Position numbers and translations under genes: made by a program. Source: Chrysomallon squamiferum (Eukaryota > Mollusca > Gastropoda > Neomphalida > Peltospiridae). Taken from it: 64,000 nt of DNA. The notes below the pieces were generated by a model, which saw only the letters and a program-made list of their open reading frames with translations, made no database searches and was not told where the DNA came from. This document shows, in pieces, positions 24,883-40,476 of the stretch. Every line of letters starts with the position of its first letter. Position 1 is the stretch's first letter. Location: the NCBI GenBank assembly GCA_012295275.1, contig CM022666.1, positions 5,030,030 through 5,094,029 of the forward strand. Reading direction: 5' to 3'.

Positions 24883-25203
24883 TCACCTTTTATAAAACTT
24901 GGGCCACACTGGATTAAGCTGACATCCAGTCGCTGAGATGACGTACTCCCGCTGCTGTTTGCTACCCTCTACGTTGCAGTTGATGTCCATGCCGAGGTTG
25001 ACCACGTAGGTGCAGTAAGTCTCACTGTGTACAATCTGCAGTGTTGTCAGCTGCTGCTGGTGTAGTTGCAGTGCACGTTCATGACGTTCTAAATACGCTA
25101 CCATCCAGCTCTGGTACAAAGGAAGTTCCACTGTGTTTATTTGTTCTGCATGAGAAACAAGTCGACTGTTGATCATTTCAGCTTGGAGGTCTATGAATCC
25201 GTT
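24883..25203 (-). CDS. Gene X terminal coding exon, function unknown
   Basis: On the minus strand a TAAATTTCAG acceptor precedes 25203, and an open frame of 106 residues runs to TGA at 24885-24883. It opens NGFIDLQAEMINSRL and ends NPVWPKFYKR. The middle (about residues 25-60) is rich in Leu, Gln and His, with YLERHERALQLHQQ, and looks like an amphipathic helix. The last 45 residues contain three cysteines (SETYCTYV, DINCNVE, SATGCQL). Base composition is far more balanced than the surroundings and there are no simple repeats, which supports real coding. The exon at 32687-32756 ends in phase 0 before GTAAGT and can join it. I do not recognise the family. Confidence 0.65.
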   Translation of the reverse strand, partial: NGFIDLQAEMINSRLVSHAEQINTVELPLYQSWMVAYLERHERALQLHQQQLTTLQIVHSETYCTYVVNLGMDINCNVEGSKQQREYVISATGCQLNPVWPKFYKR

Positions 25204-25439
25204 CTGAAATTTAAAAATATATATATATTCAGATACACTCTATATTATACATCACAGTATGTCAGTTTTATAATATCATACTCATGGTATTTGCTAAGCT
25301 GAATCTTTAATATTACATCCTTTGATTTGTAAGTTACAGGATACATAGTGTATTGTAACGATCTTTAAGGTTACCGTACTGGAATAATACTGTATCACTT
25401 AGTATATAAATTACATGATATGTACTATACTCTATTAAT

Positions 25440-26440
25440 AAATAAATACCGTAAAATAAATGAAAAGAGATAAAAAGTAAAGTGAAAGAAATAAATTAAT
25501 TAACAGAAAAAATAATAAAATGAAATGAAAAAAAAGACAAATACAGTAAAATAAACAAATAAAAATAAACAAACAAATAAACAAATAAACATATAAATAA
25601 ATAAATAAATAAAGTTTATAGCAGATGTTCGTTCAATTCATCGATAAATTATAAATATATAATAAAAAAAAAAATATCCCGTTTTAACGATCTTTTCTTT
25701 TTTACTAATTATATAAATAAAAATTTAATAGCAAACAGATATTTATCAACATTGCTCGGATCATGATATATCTGTGTGTGTGTATGTGTGTGTGTGTGTG
25801 TATGTATTGCACGCATGTAGGTATATCTATATAAGAATTGATATGTACATTGTTACATAACAGCAATATTTAACATACTGTCTATAAAGTATACAAATTT
25901 TGCTTTACGAAATAAAAATTTAAATGATGTCACTGACTGGTGTAGAACTGAAAAGTGAGTTGAAAAATGCTCTTATTAATTTTACTTGTTATTAAAAATA
26001 AAAGAAAAAAAGAAAAAAAAGAAAACAAAAGAAAGCAAGAATAAGACAAATTCAGAAAAGATATTTGTATTTCTTTTAAAGTAAATATCCAAGTAACAAA
26101 AATTATGAACAGGTGACCAGAGGTATCACTGTAGTCTTTATTTAACAACAATGACACAGCAGATAATAATAAATTTGATCATTATGATGATGATGATAAT
26201 AAATTTAATAATAATAGTACCAGCAATAGTAACACTAATATAAATAGTAGTAAGAATAATACTACTAATGATGATTATATATTAATAATAGTAGCAGTAG
26301 TAATAATGATGAAGATCATAGTGATAATAAAGTTAGTGATGATTATGATGGTGATAATAAAATTAATAATGATGATGATGATGATGCAGATAATAAAATT
26401 AATAATCCTAATATTTATGATAATGAAATGCTTCTAAAAT
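25440..26440. repeat. AAAT tract and inverted dispersed block
   Basis: AAAT-rich sequence (25440-25620) is followed by an inverted copy of the 1510-1900 block (25850-26160) and an AAT/ATG-rich region. No gene is seen. The interval lies inside the presumed intron of gene X. Confidence 0.6.
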
Positions 26441-26699
26441 TCTTATTGTGATAAAACGAAAGAAATTTGACATGACATTTTAATTGTTACATACATACAA
26501 ACTTTTATTACTGTGATAATTTCACTGCCTGAGAGCATACTGTATGAAGAACACGTAACTTGTATTATTCGTTATAAATCAATCAGTGAACATTTAACTT
26601 TCATCAGTCAATTTACATAGAAAAATGCGAGTTGTTACTTCTCGGAAACCTTAATCTCAAGAAACACACACACACACACATATACACGCATGCACGCAC

Positions 26700-26938
26700 C
26701 CACACACACACACACACATTTTTTAAAGAGTGCTTTGTGTTGCAAATGGCATTCCTGATCTAATTACACCTTTGTTAATCAACCGACCTAGCATTTCGTA
26801 ACAATTGACTCACATCTATTTATAGCTTTGTTGGAAAGAGAGTATTTATTATTAATTCTCGGAAAACGTTAACGTGACAAAAATAAGCCAACAGCATAAT
26901 TTAAATATGATGTTATTTGAAATACTGGCAACTGTCCA

Positions 26939-26974
<36 letters not shown>

Positions 26975-26978
26975 CTGT

Positions 26979-27023
<45 letters not shown>

Positions 27024-29310
27024 CCGAGTACAGTAAACATTATTTAACAAAATTAATTGAAAAAATATTATCTCTGTACATAATAAATATTAAATAAATA
27101 TAATCTCCATATAAATAAAATAAATACATTAATTAATTGAATAAATAGCAACAACAACAACAATACCAATAAATAAACAAATAAATTATTAATAATAATA
27201 ATAATAACAAAAACAACAATAGTAGGATTCAAAGCTTGACAAACATCAAAGAAATCCCCTTACAAGTAATATTTATTGAACAAAAGTATGAACACATGAA
27301 TAATCTAATAAGAAAAAACTGTGGCAACAAAAATCCATTGTGTTCTGTATTCAGTGAGGAAACACATCAAACACAAAAAAAGTAAAACTATAAGAAAATG
27401 TAACAATATTTACAAATCCTAACAATATTCTTACATAATACACGCATCACATATTTATATATATTTCTGGTCAGTTTGTGAAACCAGTCTTTACATGTAA
27501 ATCCTGAAATATTCAGTTATTTCATGTTAATATGTATTTGTGTGTGTGAAAGCGTACATGCATAAAACCCATAAAATTCATGTTTAATTACCATTACTAT
27601 TTCAAGAATCCTTGTCAAAGTGCTTTTTTTATTAATACTCATTTCAACAAGAATGGTGAGCTACATTCTTTGATGTATGGTCATAAGAATGCAGAGCGTT
27701 ACATTTTGTCAAAATGGGCGAACTTGAGAAGTCTGAACATTCAGTAAAGCAATAAAGAATAATATAGATGGATAGAATGATTGTAATCGGTCACAACAAT
27801 CACGTAAGGATTAATACAGAAGAGCAAACATCTACATATCTAGTTACACAGTCCGTTCAGTGGACAGCGAACGTTACCCTGGATTTGTTCCAGGATGACT
27901 ACATTAATTTATCCCTATTATGTGTAAGATGACAAATCCTGGCTGTAAAATTTTACCACGTGATACTCAGACTATATCATTTCCTTTTGTTGTTATTTTG
28001 TGTCGCTTACTTAACACAGGAATAGAAGTCAGCAATACTCTTTATTTAACAATAATGACAAAAGCAATCGTAATAATAATAACAACAACTACTACTATTA
28101 CTACTACTACTACTACTACTATTAAAAAACACAAAAAATATAAATATAATAACTGCTCATTTTCTTCATAGTATGTTAAATGACTACACATTAACTACGA
28201 AACCCACAGCAAATAAATAAATATAACAGAAAGAAAAAAAAAAGAAATTCAAACAAAGCAGATGTCATCATAAGAATATGATACTTTCTGTTCAAAGGCC
28301 TCTGTATAAAAATCATTCGAGAATGCCCTGGAAGTCATCCACTGCCAATCCCATCGAAAAACATATAAACACAAGTTGTCAAAAACGTGACTTTTGTAAT
28401 ATCTATAATGTCATTTTATACACAGGTACATACTATTATGTCAGTTCAGTACTTTGCAGTTAATTGTTGATGTAATCAGTCCAATGGTGAGCCGGAAAAA
28501 ACAAACAAACAAGAAAAAAACCCCAAGAAATTCAAAACAAAACAACAATAAGAAAGTAACAACAACAAGAAGAAAGAAAGAACAACAAACAAAAAAATAC
28601 AAATAAGTCACACATACACACGCACACAGTGATGTATTTTAAGAATATTGCTTTGTTCAGTTTGCCCAGAGTTGTTTTTATGATAGAAACTAGACTACGT
28701 CAAGTACATGTGATGTACGTGCATGAACAGAAACAAAGAAAGGAAAACATAACAGCTGACTATTAACCAGGTAGTTTGTTATTTTTTATTTAATCACTCT
28801 TCAACAGTCTAACTCTAAATAAATTATAAACAATTTAATCAAGAACATATACATGATCTAATTTCAAATGTCCTAATACACTTCAGCTATGCACTACAGT
28901 ATATATCTACACAAGATCGAAGGAACACAGTTGTTCAGCATATTTCTATGGCCTAGAGATAATAGTAATCAGGACAGTGAAGTTGGTACTGTGTGAGATA
29001 TCAATTTCACGTCACGTGTACATTTTACAGCCTGCGACGTCTTTGTAGGCAGGACTCAGAGTGAATATGTTTACCGTGAATTTTGAATCAGCTGAGTCAC
29101 TTAGCAAACAGCTATTTATAAACATTACTCGGTAGATCTATTTTTAAAGATAATGCACCCGGCATTCTAAAAGATTTCCGGTGAGGTACAGTTATTTGTC
29201 GTCGGTGTCAAGGACGACTGCTTAACTATTAAAACGCAAACATGATACATGTGTGTGAATGTGCACGTCTGTAGGTGTATCTATATAAGTATGTGATATG
29301 TACATGGTTA
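26700..29310. repeat. segmental duplication, inverted unit
   Basis: The reverse complement of about 1800-4540, including the TTG/CAA tract, the 'gcatcacatatttatat' region and the CRE-like region (here degenerate). It contains a (GT)n/(GTCT)n tract at 26940-27018. The 83-residue frame at 27920-28171 is a read-through of this repeat and its ACT run. Confidence 0.75.
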
Positions 29311-29879
29311 AAACAACAATAAAAAACAATAATAAACAAAAAAACAAACAATACAAATGTCAGATACTATTAGCCCCCCTCCACACACACACTCACATAC
29401 GCACTCACACAGTAACACACACACACACACACACACACAGTAACACACACACACAGAGTAACACACCGTGATCTATTTAAGAATTTTGTCCTGAATTGTT
29501 TTTATAATACAAACTACGCCAAGTACCTGTGATCTACAAGCAGGAACAGAAACATGGAAACACAAACGTAACAACTGACTACTAAACACAGGTATTTTAT
29601 CATTTTTGACCAGATATTTATAATTTTTTGTTTAATCACTAACCCTAAATAAATGAACAAAACGTTAATCAGAATATCTGTACTATCTGATTTCAAATGC
29701 CCTATGTAGTACAACAGGTCGGGAAGCTTATCGAGAGAGGATATCAGACAGCTGTGTAGTGTTTTGGAGGACTGCTAAGTTAATGTAATAATTGGTGTCT
29801 GACCAAGCGTTGCGATATCTGAACAGTAATATCGTGAATGAAGCAGACAGAGAAATGAGATACATTTTTCAGCGACGTC

Positions 29880-30812
29880 ATTGTACGCCGGGACTTTACA
29901 AACAGCTGTTACTAAAAACTGCACCGGTTGAACTACTTTAAATATGTGATATGAACATGGTTATATAACAGCAGTATTTAACATACTGTCTATAAAGTAT
30001 ACAAATTACCCTTCATAAAATAAAAATTAAATCATGTCACTGACTAGTGTATAAGTGAAAAGTGAGTTGAAAAATGATCTCATTAATTTTACGTGATATT
30101 TAAAAAAGAAAAGACAATGATAAATGCAGAACAAGACATTTGTATTACATTTAAAGCAAATATCCAAGCAATAAAAATTATGAACACGTGACCATAGGTA
30201 TCGCTGTAGTCTTTATTTAACAACAACGACAGCAGCAAACAAAACTAATGATTATGATGATGATGATGATAAATTTAATAGTAGTAGTAGCGGTAGCACT
30301 AATATAAATAGTAGGAGTAGTAGAAAGAATAATACCAGTAATCATGATTATATAGTAATAATATAGCAATAGTTATAATGATGAAGATGATAGTGGTAGT
30401 AAATTTAATGATAACTATCATATTTTATCATATTTTTTCATAATACGGTTAATAATGATTATGATGACGATGATGGTAGTAATAATAAAATTAATAATCA
30501 TAATATTTACGATTCTGAAATGCTCCTAAAAAGAAAAGTCTTATTGTGATAAAACAAAAAATGCCTTAAATAGATTGTTTATTTTGCAGATTTTAAATGA
30601 ATGTTTAAATGTAAAGCTAATATAAACATTTATTACTCTGGTAATTTCAATGCATGAGTACATACTGTATAAAGAAAAACCTTTTCAACTGGATCATCCA
30701 CTTAACTTGTATTATTCATTGTAAACTAATCAGTGAACTTTTAACTTTCATCAGTTAATTTATATAGAAAATCAGTAATATTTAAATATTTATTCACTGA
30801 ATACAGCACACA

Positions 30813-30908
<96 letters not shown>

Positions 30909-32200
30909 AACACACGCACACACAAACACGCTCACACACATTCGGTTTGTCGTTCAGTTTGTCCTGAGTTGTTTTATGATTGAAACTAGACTACCTCAAG
31001 TACATGCGATGTACGTGCATGAACAGAAACAAAGAAATAAAAGCGTATATTAACCATGTATTATATTATTTTGTACTTAATGACTTTTCAATCGTCTAAA
31101 TGAATGATCGAAAATTGTGTCAGTTGTTCATCGTGTTTATATAGACTAGAGGTAGCAGTAACTGAGTCATTTAAACAAGTTGTGAACGTTCTGAAATAAG
31201 ATATCGGGGCAATCGCAAGATAGGAATACATTTCCCAGCCTGCGATGTCATTGTAGGTCGTAAATACGAGGGCCGTGCATTTTGTATGACCTGCCCCGCT
31301 TAGCAAACAGCTATTTATCAACATTGCTCGGAACATGATATATGTGTGTGTGTGTGTGTCTATGTGTGTTTATGTGTGTTTATGTGCACGCAAGTAGCTT
31401 TATCTATATAAGTATGTGATATGTACATTGTTATATAACAGGAATATCTAACATACTGTCTCTAAAGTATACACATTTTGCTTTACAAAATAAAATTTAA
31501 ATGATGTCACTGACTGCTGAATAAGTGAAAAGTGAGTTGAAAAATGCTCTTATTAATTTTACTTGATATTAAAAAAAAACGAAAAAAGAACAAAAAATGA
31601 AAACAAAAGAAAGCAAGAAAATCACAAATTCAGAACAAGACATTTGCATTTCTTTTAAAATAAATATCCAAGTAATAAAAATAATGAACACGTGACCAGA
31701 GATATCACTGTAGTCTTTATTTAACAACAATGTCAACATCAAACAATAATAATGATGATGATGATAAATTTAATAGCAGTAGTAGCAGCAGCAGCAGCAC
31801 TAATATAAATAGTAGTAGTAGTAGTAAGAATAATACATAAATATTAATTATTTAGTAATACTAATAGTAGTAGCAGTAGTAGTAATTATGATGATGATAG
31901 TGATAATAAAATTATTAATAATAATATTTATGATTGTCAAATGCTTCCAAAAAATGCTTTAAACAGATTGTTTATTATGCAAATATTTCATGATATTTTA
32001 ATTTTAACATCTATATAAACATTTATTACTCTGATAATTTCAATGCATGAGTACATACTGTATAAAGAAAATCCTTTTTAACTGGAACATCCAGTTAACT
32101 TGTGTTATTCATTATAAACCAATCAATGAAAATTTAACTCTCAACAGTCATTTTATATAGAAACTCAATATGTAAATAGTTATTCACTGAATACATACAA
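29880..32200. repeat. tandem inverted copies of the dispersed block
   Basis: At least two successive copies (about 29880-30800 and 31230-32190) have the order 'cagctattta' region, 'gtgaaaagtgagttgaaaaat', 'tagtctttatttaacaac', ATG-rich tract and 'gtacatactgtataaag'. A (CT)n tract lies at 30817-30894. I see no coding exon. Confidence 0.6.
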
Positions 32201-32686
32201 TTGTATTTTACATAGGACATAGACTGAAGAACATCCACTGCAGAAGAGCGCCTATTGTACTTAGAATATCAACTGTACTAGAGCATCCACTGTACAAGAG
32301 CATCCATTGTACACAGAACATCTATTGTACAAGAATATCCATTGTATAATGTGAGTAAAACCTAAAATAATAGTAAATAAAACCTGAAGCAGAGTCCATG
32401 TTTTGTGAATGATAAGGACTGTGAAAATTATCAACGATGAGGTTGACATTGAATTTTTGAATGATGATGTTGACAGTAAAATTCTGAATAATCATGTTGA
32501 CAGTGAAAATCTGAATGATGATGTAGGATGATGGCCATGACAACCTTTGTTCTTACTTATGAGAATGTAAATTACGTCATTCTGTAACTTTTGTTTCATT
32601 TCCTGTTACATATCGATTAACAAAAAGAAATCAACTAGAAACGAAGTATTTAAAAATAAATAAATAAACTCACAGATCACACTTAC

Positions 32687-32756
32687 CATATCGTTATGGA
32701 GACCCAGTCTTTTGAAACTTTGCTTGGTTAGCACAACGTCTGACACCTCTACACCT
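32687..32756 (-). CDS. Gene X penultimate exon
   Basis: On the minus strand an AG acceptor (preceded by 'aaaactaa') is followed by one base and 23 codons reading GVEVSDVVLTKQSFKRLG then LHNDM, ending in phase 0 before GTAAGT at 32686. A near-identical exon end lies at 42219-42349. The next downstream acceptor in the same phase is the gene X terminal exon at 25203, about 7.5 kb away. Two copies with the same frame and donor support it as a real exon. Function is unknown. Confidence 0.55.
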
Positions 32757-32929
32757 CTTTAGTTTTCTGTTTCAGTATATCATTGTCACCTTCATCATGA
32801 GCTGTCAAGATAATTCATAGTTTGTATTATAGAAATACTGGATGACTAATAGTGTATGTAAATAAACAACAACAACAACAACAAAAATAACAACTATAAC
32901 ACTACAACTACTACTACTAATAATAATTA

Positions 32930-33378
32930 GTAATTACATTAATAATAATAACAATAATAATAATAATTTATAATAATTATAATAATAATAATAATAAATA
33001 ATAATAATAATAACAATAATAATAATAACAATAATAATAATAATAGTATTATTAGTAGTGGTAGTAGCAGTAGTTGGTTTTGTTGCAATAACAGTGGTAG
33101 TATCTGTAATAATAATTAAGTAGGAATAGTAGTAATAGTATTAGTACTCGTTTTAGTAATAACAGTACTTGCAGTAATAATGAGAATGATCAAATTACGT
33201 ATTAAAATAACTGATATAAAAAGTAATTTAACAATATAACAAATAAAACCTAACTAATTTTATTTAAAAGTTAACCTGTTATTATTAGTAGTACTTTGTA
33301 AATATTGTTGTTGTTGTTGTTATTGTTATTATTATTATTGTTATTATTATGATTATTATTATGATTATTATTATTATG

Positions 33379-33419
<41 letters not shown>

Positions 33420-33420
33420 A
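32930..33420. repeat. (AAT)n and (ATT)n tracts
   Basis: Impure AAT repeats (32930-33060) and a TTA/ATT run (33300-33420). The poly-Asn frame on the minus strand is an artefact. Confidence 0.85.
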
Positions 33421-33472
33421 AACATTACTGAATTTCCCTTCACTCCACTTTGACGTTTTCGCTGTTTGGCAG

Positions 33473-33508
33473 CCTGGTTTACCTCCCCTTGACTTGACTG
33501 AGAGACAG
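33473..33508 (+). other. possible 36-nt exon, low support
   Basis: A TTTGGCAG acceptor-like site ends at 33472 and CAG before GTAAGA ends at 33508. The 12 codons read PGLPPLDLTERQ, with unusually high GC. No second copy is seen in the window, so there is no comparative support. It may be chance. Confidence 0.2.
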
Positions 33509-33559
33509 GTAAGAACCAGTGATTGTGAAAGACAATATTTACTGTTACTAATATCCATG

Positions 33560-34826
33560 TCTATTTTTTACTTCTTTTTTTTTTGTTGAAGAACTGAGAA
33601 TTTTATTTTATTTTATTGAAATAAAACTAAATTCCTGATTTAACTAATAGATTAGGGAATCAAATCTTTGTACACATACAAACATAATATTTCAGAGGAT
33701 CGGACGTATTTGTGAATATAAAACAGTTGATATCAAATGAATATTTTCTGTGTGTCTGTGTGCAAACAATTGATGAGGGTGTGCCAATTGTGTTCCCAAC
33801 CCCCACCGATCATTTCATGATATGACCTGAAGAAAATATCAGGCTTTAAATGTTGTTTTGTCTTGTTTTTCTTCAAAAATTATTCTTAACCTGACAAAAC
33901 AGATGAGTTAAAGGATGAAAATAAAGTAAACAAAAAACAAAAAATAAAAATATAAATATATACATACACACACATAAATATACATATATATATACATATA
34001 AGAACATATATATATACATATTTCTTTTTTAAGAACTCAGATTTTTATTTTATTTTATTGCAATGAAAAGTCCTGTTATGACACAGCTAAATTCCAGTTA
34101 TATCTTATAGATTATGGAAGCAAATCTCTATACACATATGTAAATAATATCTCAGAGAAACTGATGTCCTTGTGAATATAAAACAATTCATATCAAATAA
34201 AATTTAAATTTAAACAAATATAAGAACAAAATATTACATTTATTATTCTCCTTAAGGATATTAAACACAGTCAGATATAGACAAATATAATCTGAGTTCT
34301 CACATAAACACAACTAAGACAAATGGACTTAGAGTTTTAAAATTATATTTGATAATATTTCTATGATGACTGAATACAATCTTTCATTTTCTATTTTTCA
34401 TCTTCTTTATTTTTCTTCTGTATCTTCTTTCTTTCTCTCTGTTTACATAGGCCATGTTTCTATTGTTTAAGGAGGAAGACACGCCTTAATCTTTTAACAA
34501 CGTGAACACAGACAGGCTGTTTGTGCAGTTTCATTAGTGTCGTTTCTCTTACTTTACCCTGGTTATGACCCTGGTGAGAAAAGGCAGTGAATCACATAAC
34601 GTGACACGAAAACATCACACGTTTGGTCTATCCATCAAACAAGAAGTACATTACTTATTTCTCTGTTCCTTTATTATTGATTTTACAAGATATTTTATGG
34701 GTATGATCAGGTGGTTACCTAGTTTTTAGAAGTCATTCTGATTGTATAACTTATATTTATCTTTTTGTGTCTATTCTTTTTTCATTCATTCATTTTGTTT
34801 TACTTTAATTTTTATCATTTATTTAA

Positions 34827-34860
<34 letters not shown>

Positions 34861-34980
34861 TCTTGTCTTAAACTTTATGTATTTATTTAGTTATTTACTA
34901 ATTATTATGTATTATGTATAGCCTAGTGGAAAGCTGAGTTCTGGAAGAATGGATTTTTCTAATTATTTCATAGAAACCTC
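33560..34980. other. no gene seen; unique AT-rich sequence with a tandem pair
   Basis: Two stretches of about 200 bases (33590-33740 and 34030-34200) resemble each other ('aagcaaatctctatacaca', 'cttgtgaatataaaacaatt'), pointing to a local duplication. 34440-34640 has slightly higher GC but no supported frame. Confidence 0.4.
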
Positions 34981-34989
34981 AATGTAAAG

Positions 34990-35026
34990 AAACACACACA
35001 CGCACACACACACACACACACACTCA

Positions 35027-35058
<32 letters not shown>
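34990..35058. repeat. (CA)n microsatellite
   Basis: A CA tract with CACT interruptions, followed by the dispersed repeat with 'gtaactgctttctcaattaa' (35110) and a partial 'cggatttgttatcttacacg' piece (35400). Confidence 0.9.
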
Positions 35059-35059
<1 letters not shown>

Positions 35060-35559
35060 TTTAAAGTCTTATGAATGGGTGCTCTGTGTATGCAAATGAC
35101 GCTCGTGACCTAGTAACTGCTTTCTCAATTAACCGACCTAAAAAATAATAAGAATATAAATAAAAAATTCGTATCGATGTTCATATTCATTTTCAACAAC
35201 AATCACAACAACAGATTTATTTATTTATGACAACAATAATGCATTCATACTTTCTAAATTCGTCTAACAGTAATACGGTTAACAACTTCAACTAGTGAAC
35301 TAGAGACTTCTGAAAAGATCGAATCATATTCTCTACGAGCTCGCGCACAACTTCTATTCCTGTGTGACCTGAGTCATAAATAACAAAATCCAGTCAGTCC
35401 GGATTTGTTATCTTACACGTAATCGGAATAAATAAGTATAGTGATCAGTTATTATTACAGGGCCAGGTATATGAATTCTCAGAAATATCTACCTGTGACA
35501 GAAGAATCTTCTGTTTGTAAATGTCGCTTGTATCATGACTGTTGATTCAATCTGCCGAA

Positions 35560-35594
<35 letters not shown>

Positions 35595-36020
35595 ATGAGC
35601 GAAATAAAGTAAAATCAAATAAAAACAAAAATCAAATAAAATAAAATAAATAAAAATATTTTTTGAAATAAAATAAGTAAGAATACAAAACTGTAAAAAA
35701 GTTAGATAAATAAATAAAGTAAAATATGCTGAATTAAAATTTAAAAAATTTAAAAATAAAAATAAAAAAGTGATAAAATAAAAATACAAAATGATAAAAG
35801 TAAAGTAAAATAAATAAATACATTAAAATATATAAAAATAAATTAATTAATTAAAACAATAAAATAAATGAAATAAAATTATAATAAGATAAAATAAAAT
35901 AAAATATATAGAGTAAAATAAAAATAAACAAACAAACCATAAATAGATAAATAAATAAATAAATAAGTAAATAAATCAATCAATCAATAAATAAATAAGT
36001 AAATAAATAAATAAGTAAGT
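35560..36020. repeat. (AAAT)n low-complexity tract
   Basis: AAAT units, pure at the left end and degenerate afterwards. Matched by 51130-51300 and 63450-63840, where the preceding unique phrase 'atgactgttgattc' is also shared. Confidence 0.85.
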
Positions 36021-36416
36021 TCGCGTGCATGTGATAAATAACTGAATAAATTGCTATATTTAAAGCTGCACTTTAGAAGATAATAATATTGTACTGAAAA
36101 CAAACAGAAAATTAAGTTTCCCATAAACTCTTGTTTTATTTCCGTTAACGCGTTGTCCTTCAAACCATATTTTGATTTGCTCTGAGAAAATATAACCTTA
36201 TCGAGACAATAAGATGCTTAGAATCAAAAATGAAAACAAAATTAATAATTAAAAGCTGCATAATGTTCGTAAATAAACTACGTGCATTTATTGCTGGTTG
36301 TTATTGTTGTAGTTCTTGTTATTATTAATATTAACATTGCTGTTGTCGTTCAGAGTTCAGCTGGAAAAAAGCTAAAAAACAACAATGAAAAAACCCAAAC
36401 AAGAACAATAATAATA

Positions 36417-38220
<1,804 letters not shown>

Positions 38221-39218
38221 ACTTCTATACTGAGTATCAAAAAGGGATGCTAGGAAGCAAGGCTGCTTTGATCTGGAGATTTAAAGAAAAAAGAAAGTTA
38301 ATATAATAATTGGTGTCCATGTTTTCAGTTGACAGGTCGGACTAAATTCCTCGCCGACCCTTGGACTACTGCGCAGTTAACTATTGCATGACCTTATTCA
38401 GTGCAGAGTTCAGATGGAAAACAAAACACATCAAGAAAACTAAATTCGTGCCGACTCCTGGACTACTGCATGACTTCTGTTCACGTGTTCGGTAAGTGGT
38501 ACTAACCAATATATGATACTACTATCACATCCCTGGAATTCTAGTGAAGGTTAAGGTCTGTGTACCAACAATGAGGGAACTATTAAGAATCACACACACA
38601 CACACACACACACAGTCACACACATTTTAAAAATATAGTCTTATGATTGCATTCGTTGTATTGCAAATGGCGTTTTTAACGTAGTTATTGCTTTGTTAGA
38701 AAACCGACTAGCATTTCGTTTAAAAAAAAGTAAAGGTATTAATTTATAGCAATAATAATTCATTCATAAGAATAACAACAGTCTGTTAGTAAAATTGTGA
38801 AACTGAATTTATAATAGTATTAACAATCTACTGTAATGCATTGATAATAATAATAGTAGTCTATTGTAATACTGTAATATTGCATTAGTATTAATACGTT
38901 GTTATTCAAAATACTGGCAAGAATTCTATTAGAGTATCAAAAATGTTTTAAATAATAAAAGTGTGTGTGTGTGTGTGTGTGCACAAAAGGATAATAAGAA
39001 AAGTAATAGTAATAACAAAACTAATTTCCAATAATAAAAAACAATAGTATCACAGCAATTTTATTTTATAATTCCATTGAATATATCAAGTCAGATCCAA
39101 TCATAAACAACCACAGTAGAACTGAGCAGTTATTTCGTAATTCTTTGTGTTTTAAACTGAACTTAAATTTTCATCTCTCCCCTAACAATTCCTTGTTCAA
39201 GATGTTCGTGTCTTTCTT

Positions 39219-39607
39219 TCAGAGCATATACAGTCCAAAGTAGGTTGTCTGAGGATCTCTCAAAATTCTGTTCACAAGTGATGTTCTTACCACTACAGTG
39301 TCATTGGCTTTCAGGTAGTAAACAGCTCCAATGTAGGAAGCAGCAAAACCTTCCTTGTCTCCTCGTACTTTGCATGTTGTTTGAGGATTTCTGTAGAGGA
39401 CTTCATAATTTGGATATTTTTCAATTGAGTGATATGGCCGATAGTATTCAAGCTCTGTGATTTGGTTGGCATGGAATAAAACGTTGCTGTATATGAAGTA
39501 GTAAGCAGCTTCTTTGACTTGAATCCCGTCAGCGACAACAGCTGCAGCTCCTTTCACAAACGATCTTATACCAGACGACGTCCATTTGATGAGAGGCTTC
39601 GGTGTGT
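39219..39607 (-). CDS. TNF-ligand copy C, TNF homology domain exon (gene otherwise broken)
   Basis: A TTTTCAG acceptor precedes 39607 and the frame is open to TGA at 39221-39219, 128 full codons. It keeps YYFIYSNVLF, SYIGAVYYLKANDTVVV and TTYFGLYML. The CD-loop cysteine is replaced by tyrosine (RPYHSIE instead of RLCHSIE), while the EF-loop cysteine (TTCKVR) remains, so the usual loop disulfide cannot form. The upstream exons of this copy carry a nonsense codon, a one-base deletion and a lost acceptor, so the domain is probably no longer expressed as a ligand. The open exon may be recent decay or capture by another transcript. Confidence 0.75.
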
Positions 39608-40040
39608 CTGAAAAGTTTGTAAGAATAAATTACTTTTAAATAATATTTATATTTTGATTTGTCTATTACTAATACAAACTCCTGCTATTGATTACTTTAG
39701 TACCATCATTCATACTTTAACTACTATCGAGCTAATACCATTGTTATCACAATTTCTAATAGTATTTCCTAACCACTTCTAATCACTAAGTGATTACTAC
39801 TACAACTACTTTCACAAGATCAACATTTTAAGTAACTACTACTATTACTTCTATTTCACTACTACCAGATTTATTATTAAATCATCTCTTTTAAGTGAGT
39901 ACAATTACTCTGCTGCTACTACTACTACTACTCTGTGACTACTACTACTACTGCTATTATTACTACTACTACTATTACTAGTAATCTACTATAGCTACTA
40001 CTATTACTACTACTGCTGTTACCACTGCTACTACTATTTG

Positions 40041-40150
40041 TTTTCTTACTTTTGTCATATGTTGCATTCACTTCCATTTGTAGATGAGCCGATGTCTTCA
40101 CATTGTTTTTATTATTCAGATTGTAAGCGACCTCTCTGACCTGCTTCAAT
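40041..40150 (-). pseudogene. TNF-ligand copy C, stalk exon B with lost acceptor
   Basis: The frame (VAYNLNNKNNVKTSAHLQME) is conserved and the GTAAGA donor is present. The acceptor, TTTCAG in A, D and E, reads TTTCCG here just before the exon near 40158, and the opening codons are changed to an A-run. The exon should be skipped. It is followed by CTA-type trinucleotide sequence (39840-40035), as in the other copies. Confidence 0.65.
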
Positions 40151-40440
40151 TTTTTTTCGGAAATATATATTTATACAGACACACATACACACAATTATAC
40201 ATGTATGCATACTTAGACTCGTACACACATAGAGACATATATATAAATACATAATTATAAAACTTTTTGTGGATATTTAAATATGTGTGGCTCAGTGTTT
40301 CTGTTTATGTGTGTGTCTTTTTCCTGGGTATGTTTGTCTGAGTGTGTATGCATGTTTATGATATTTTTTGTGTGTGTCCGTGTTTATTGACTTTGTCTTT
40401 TCATGTATGTCTGGATGTGTATATGTGTGTGTTAACTTAC

Positions 40441-40476
40441 CATTTTTTCAGCTTTTGTATGACTTTCACTCAGTTT
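40441..40476 (-). pseudogene. TNF-ligand copy C, linker exon with one-base deletion
   Basis: The exon reads KLSESHTKAEKM before GTAAGT and is 36 nt, one base shorter than the 37-nt exon of A, D and E. The deletion changes the phase, so the next exons would be read out of frame. Confidence 0.65.

Noticed and set aside
27920-28171. 83-codon frame MCKMTNPGCK..., also seen near 2921 and 16613
   Set aside because: It lies in the segmental repeat and runs into an ACT trinucleotide tract; its copies differ by frame-changing indels and have no splice or start conservation.
39245-39460. Open frames antisense to the TNF domain exons (also at 47067, 58531 and 9053)
   Set aside because: They exist only because the sense strand is conserved coding sequence; they recur as mirror images at each copy.
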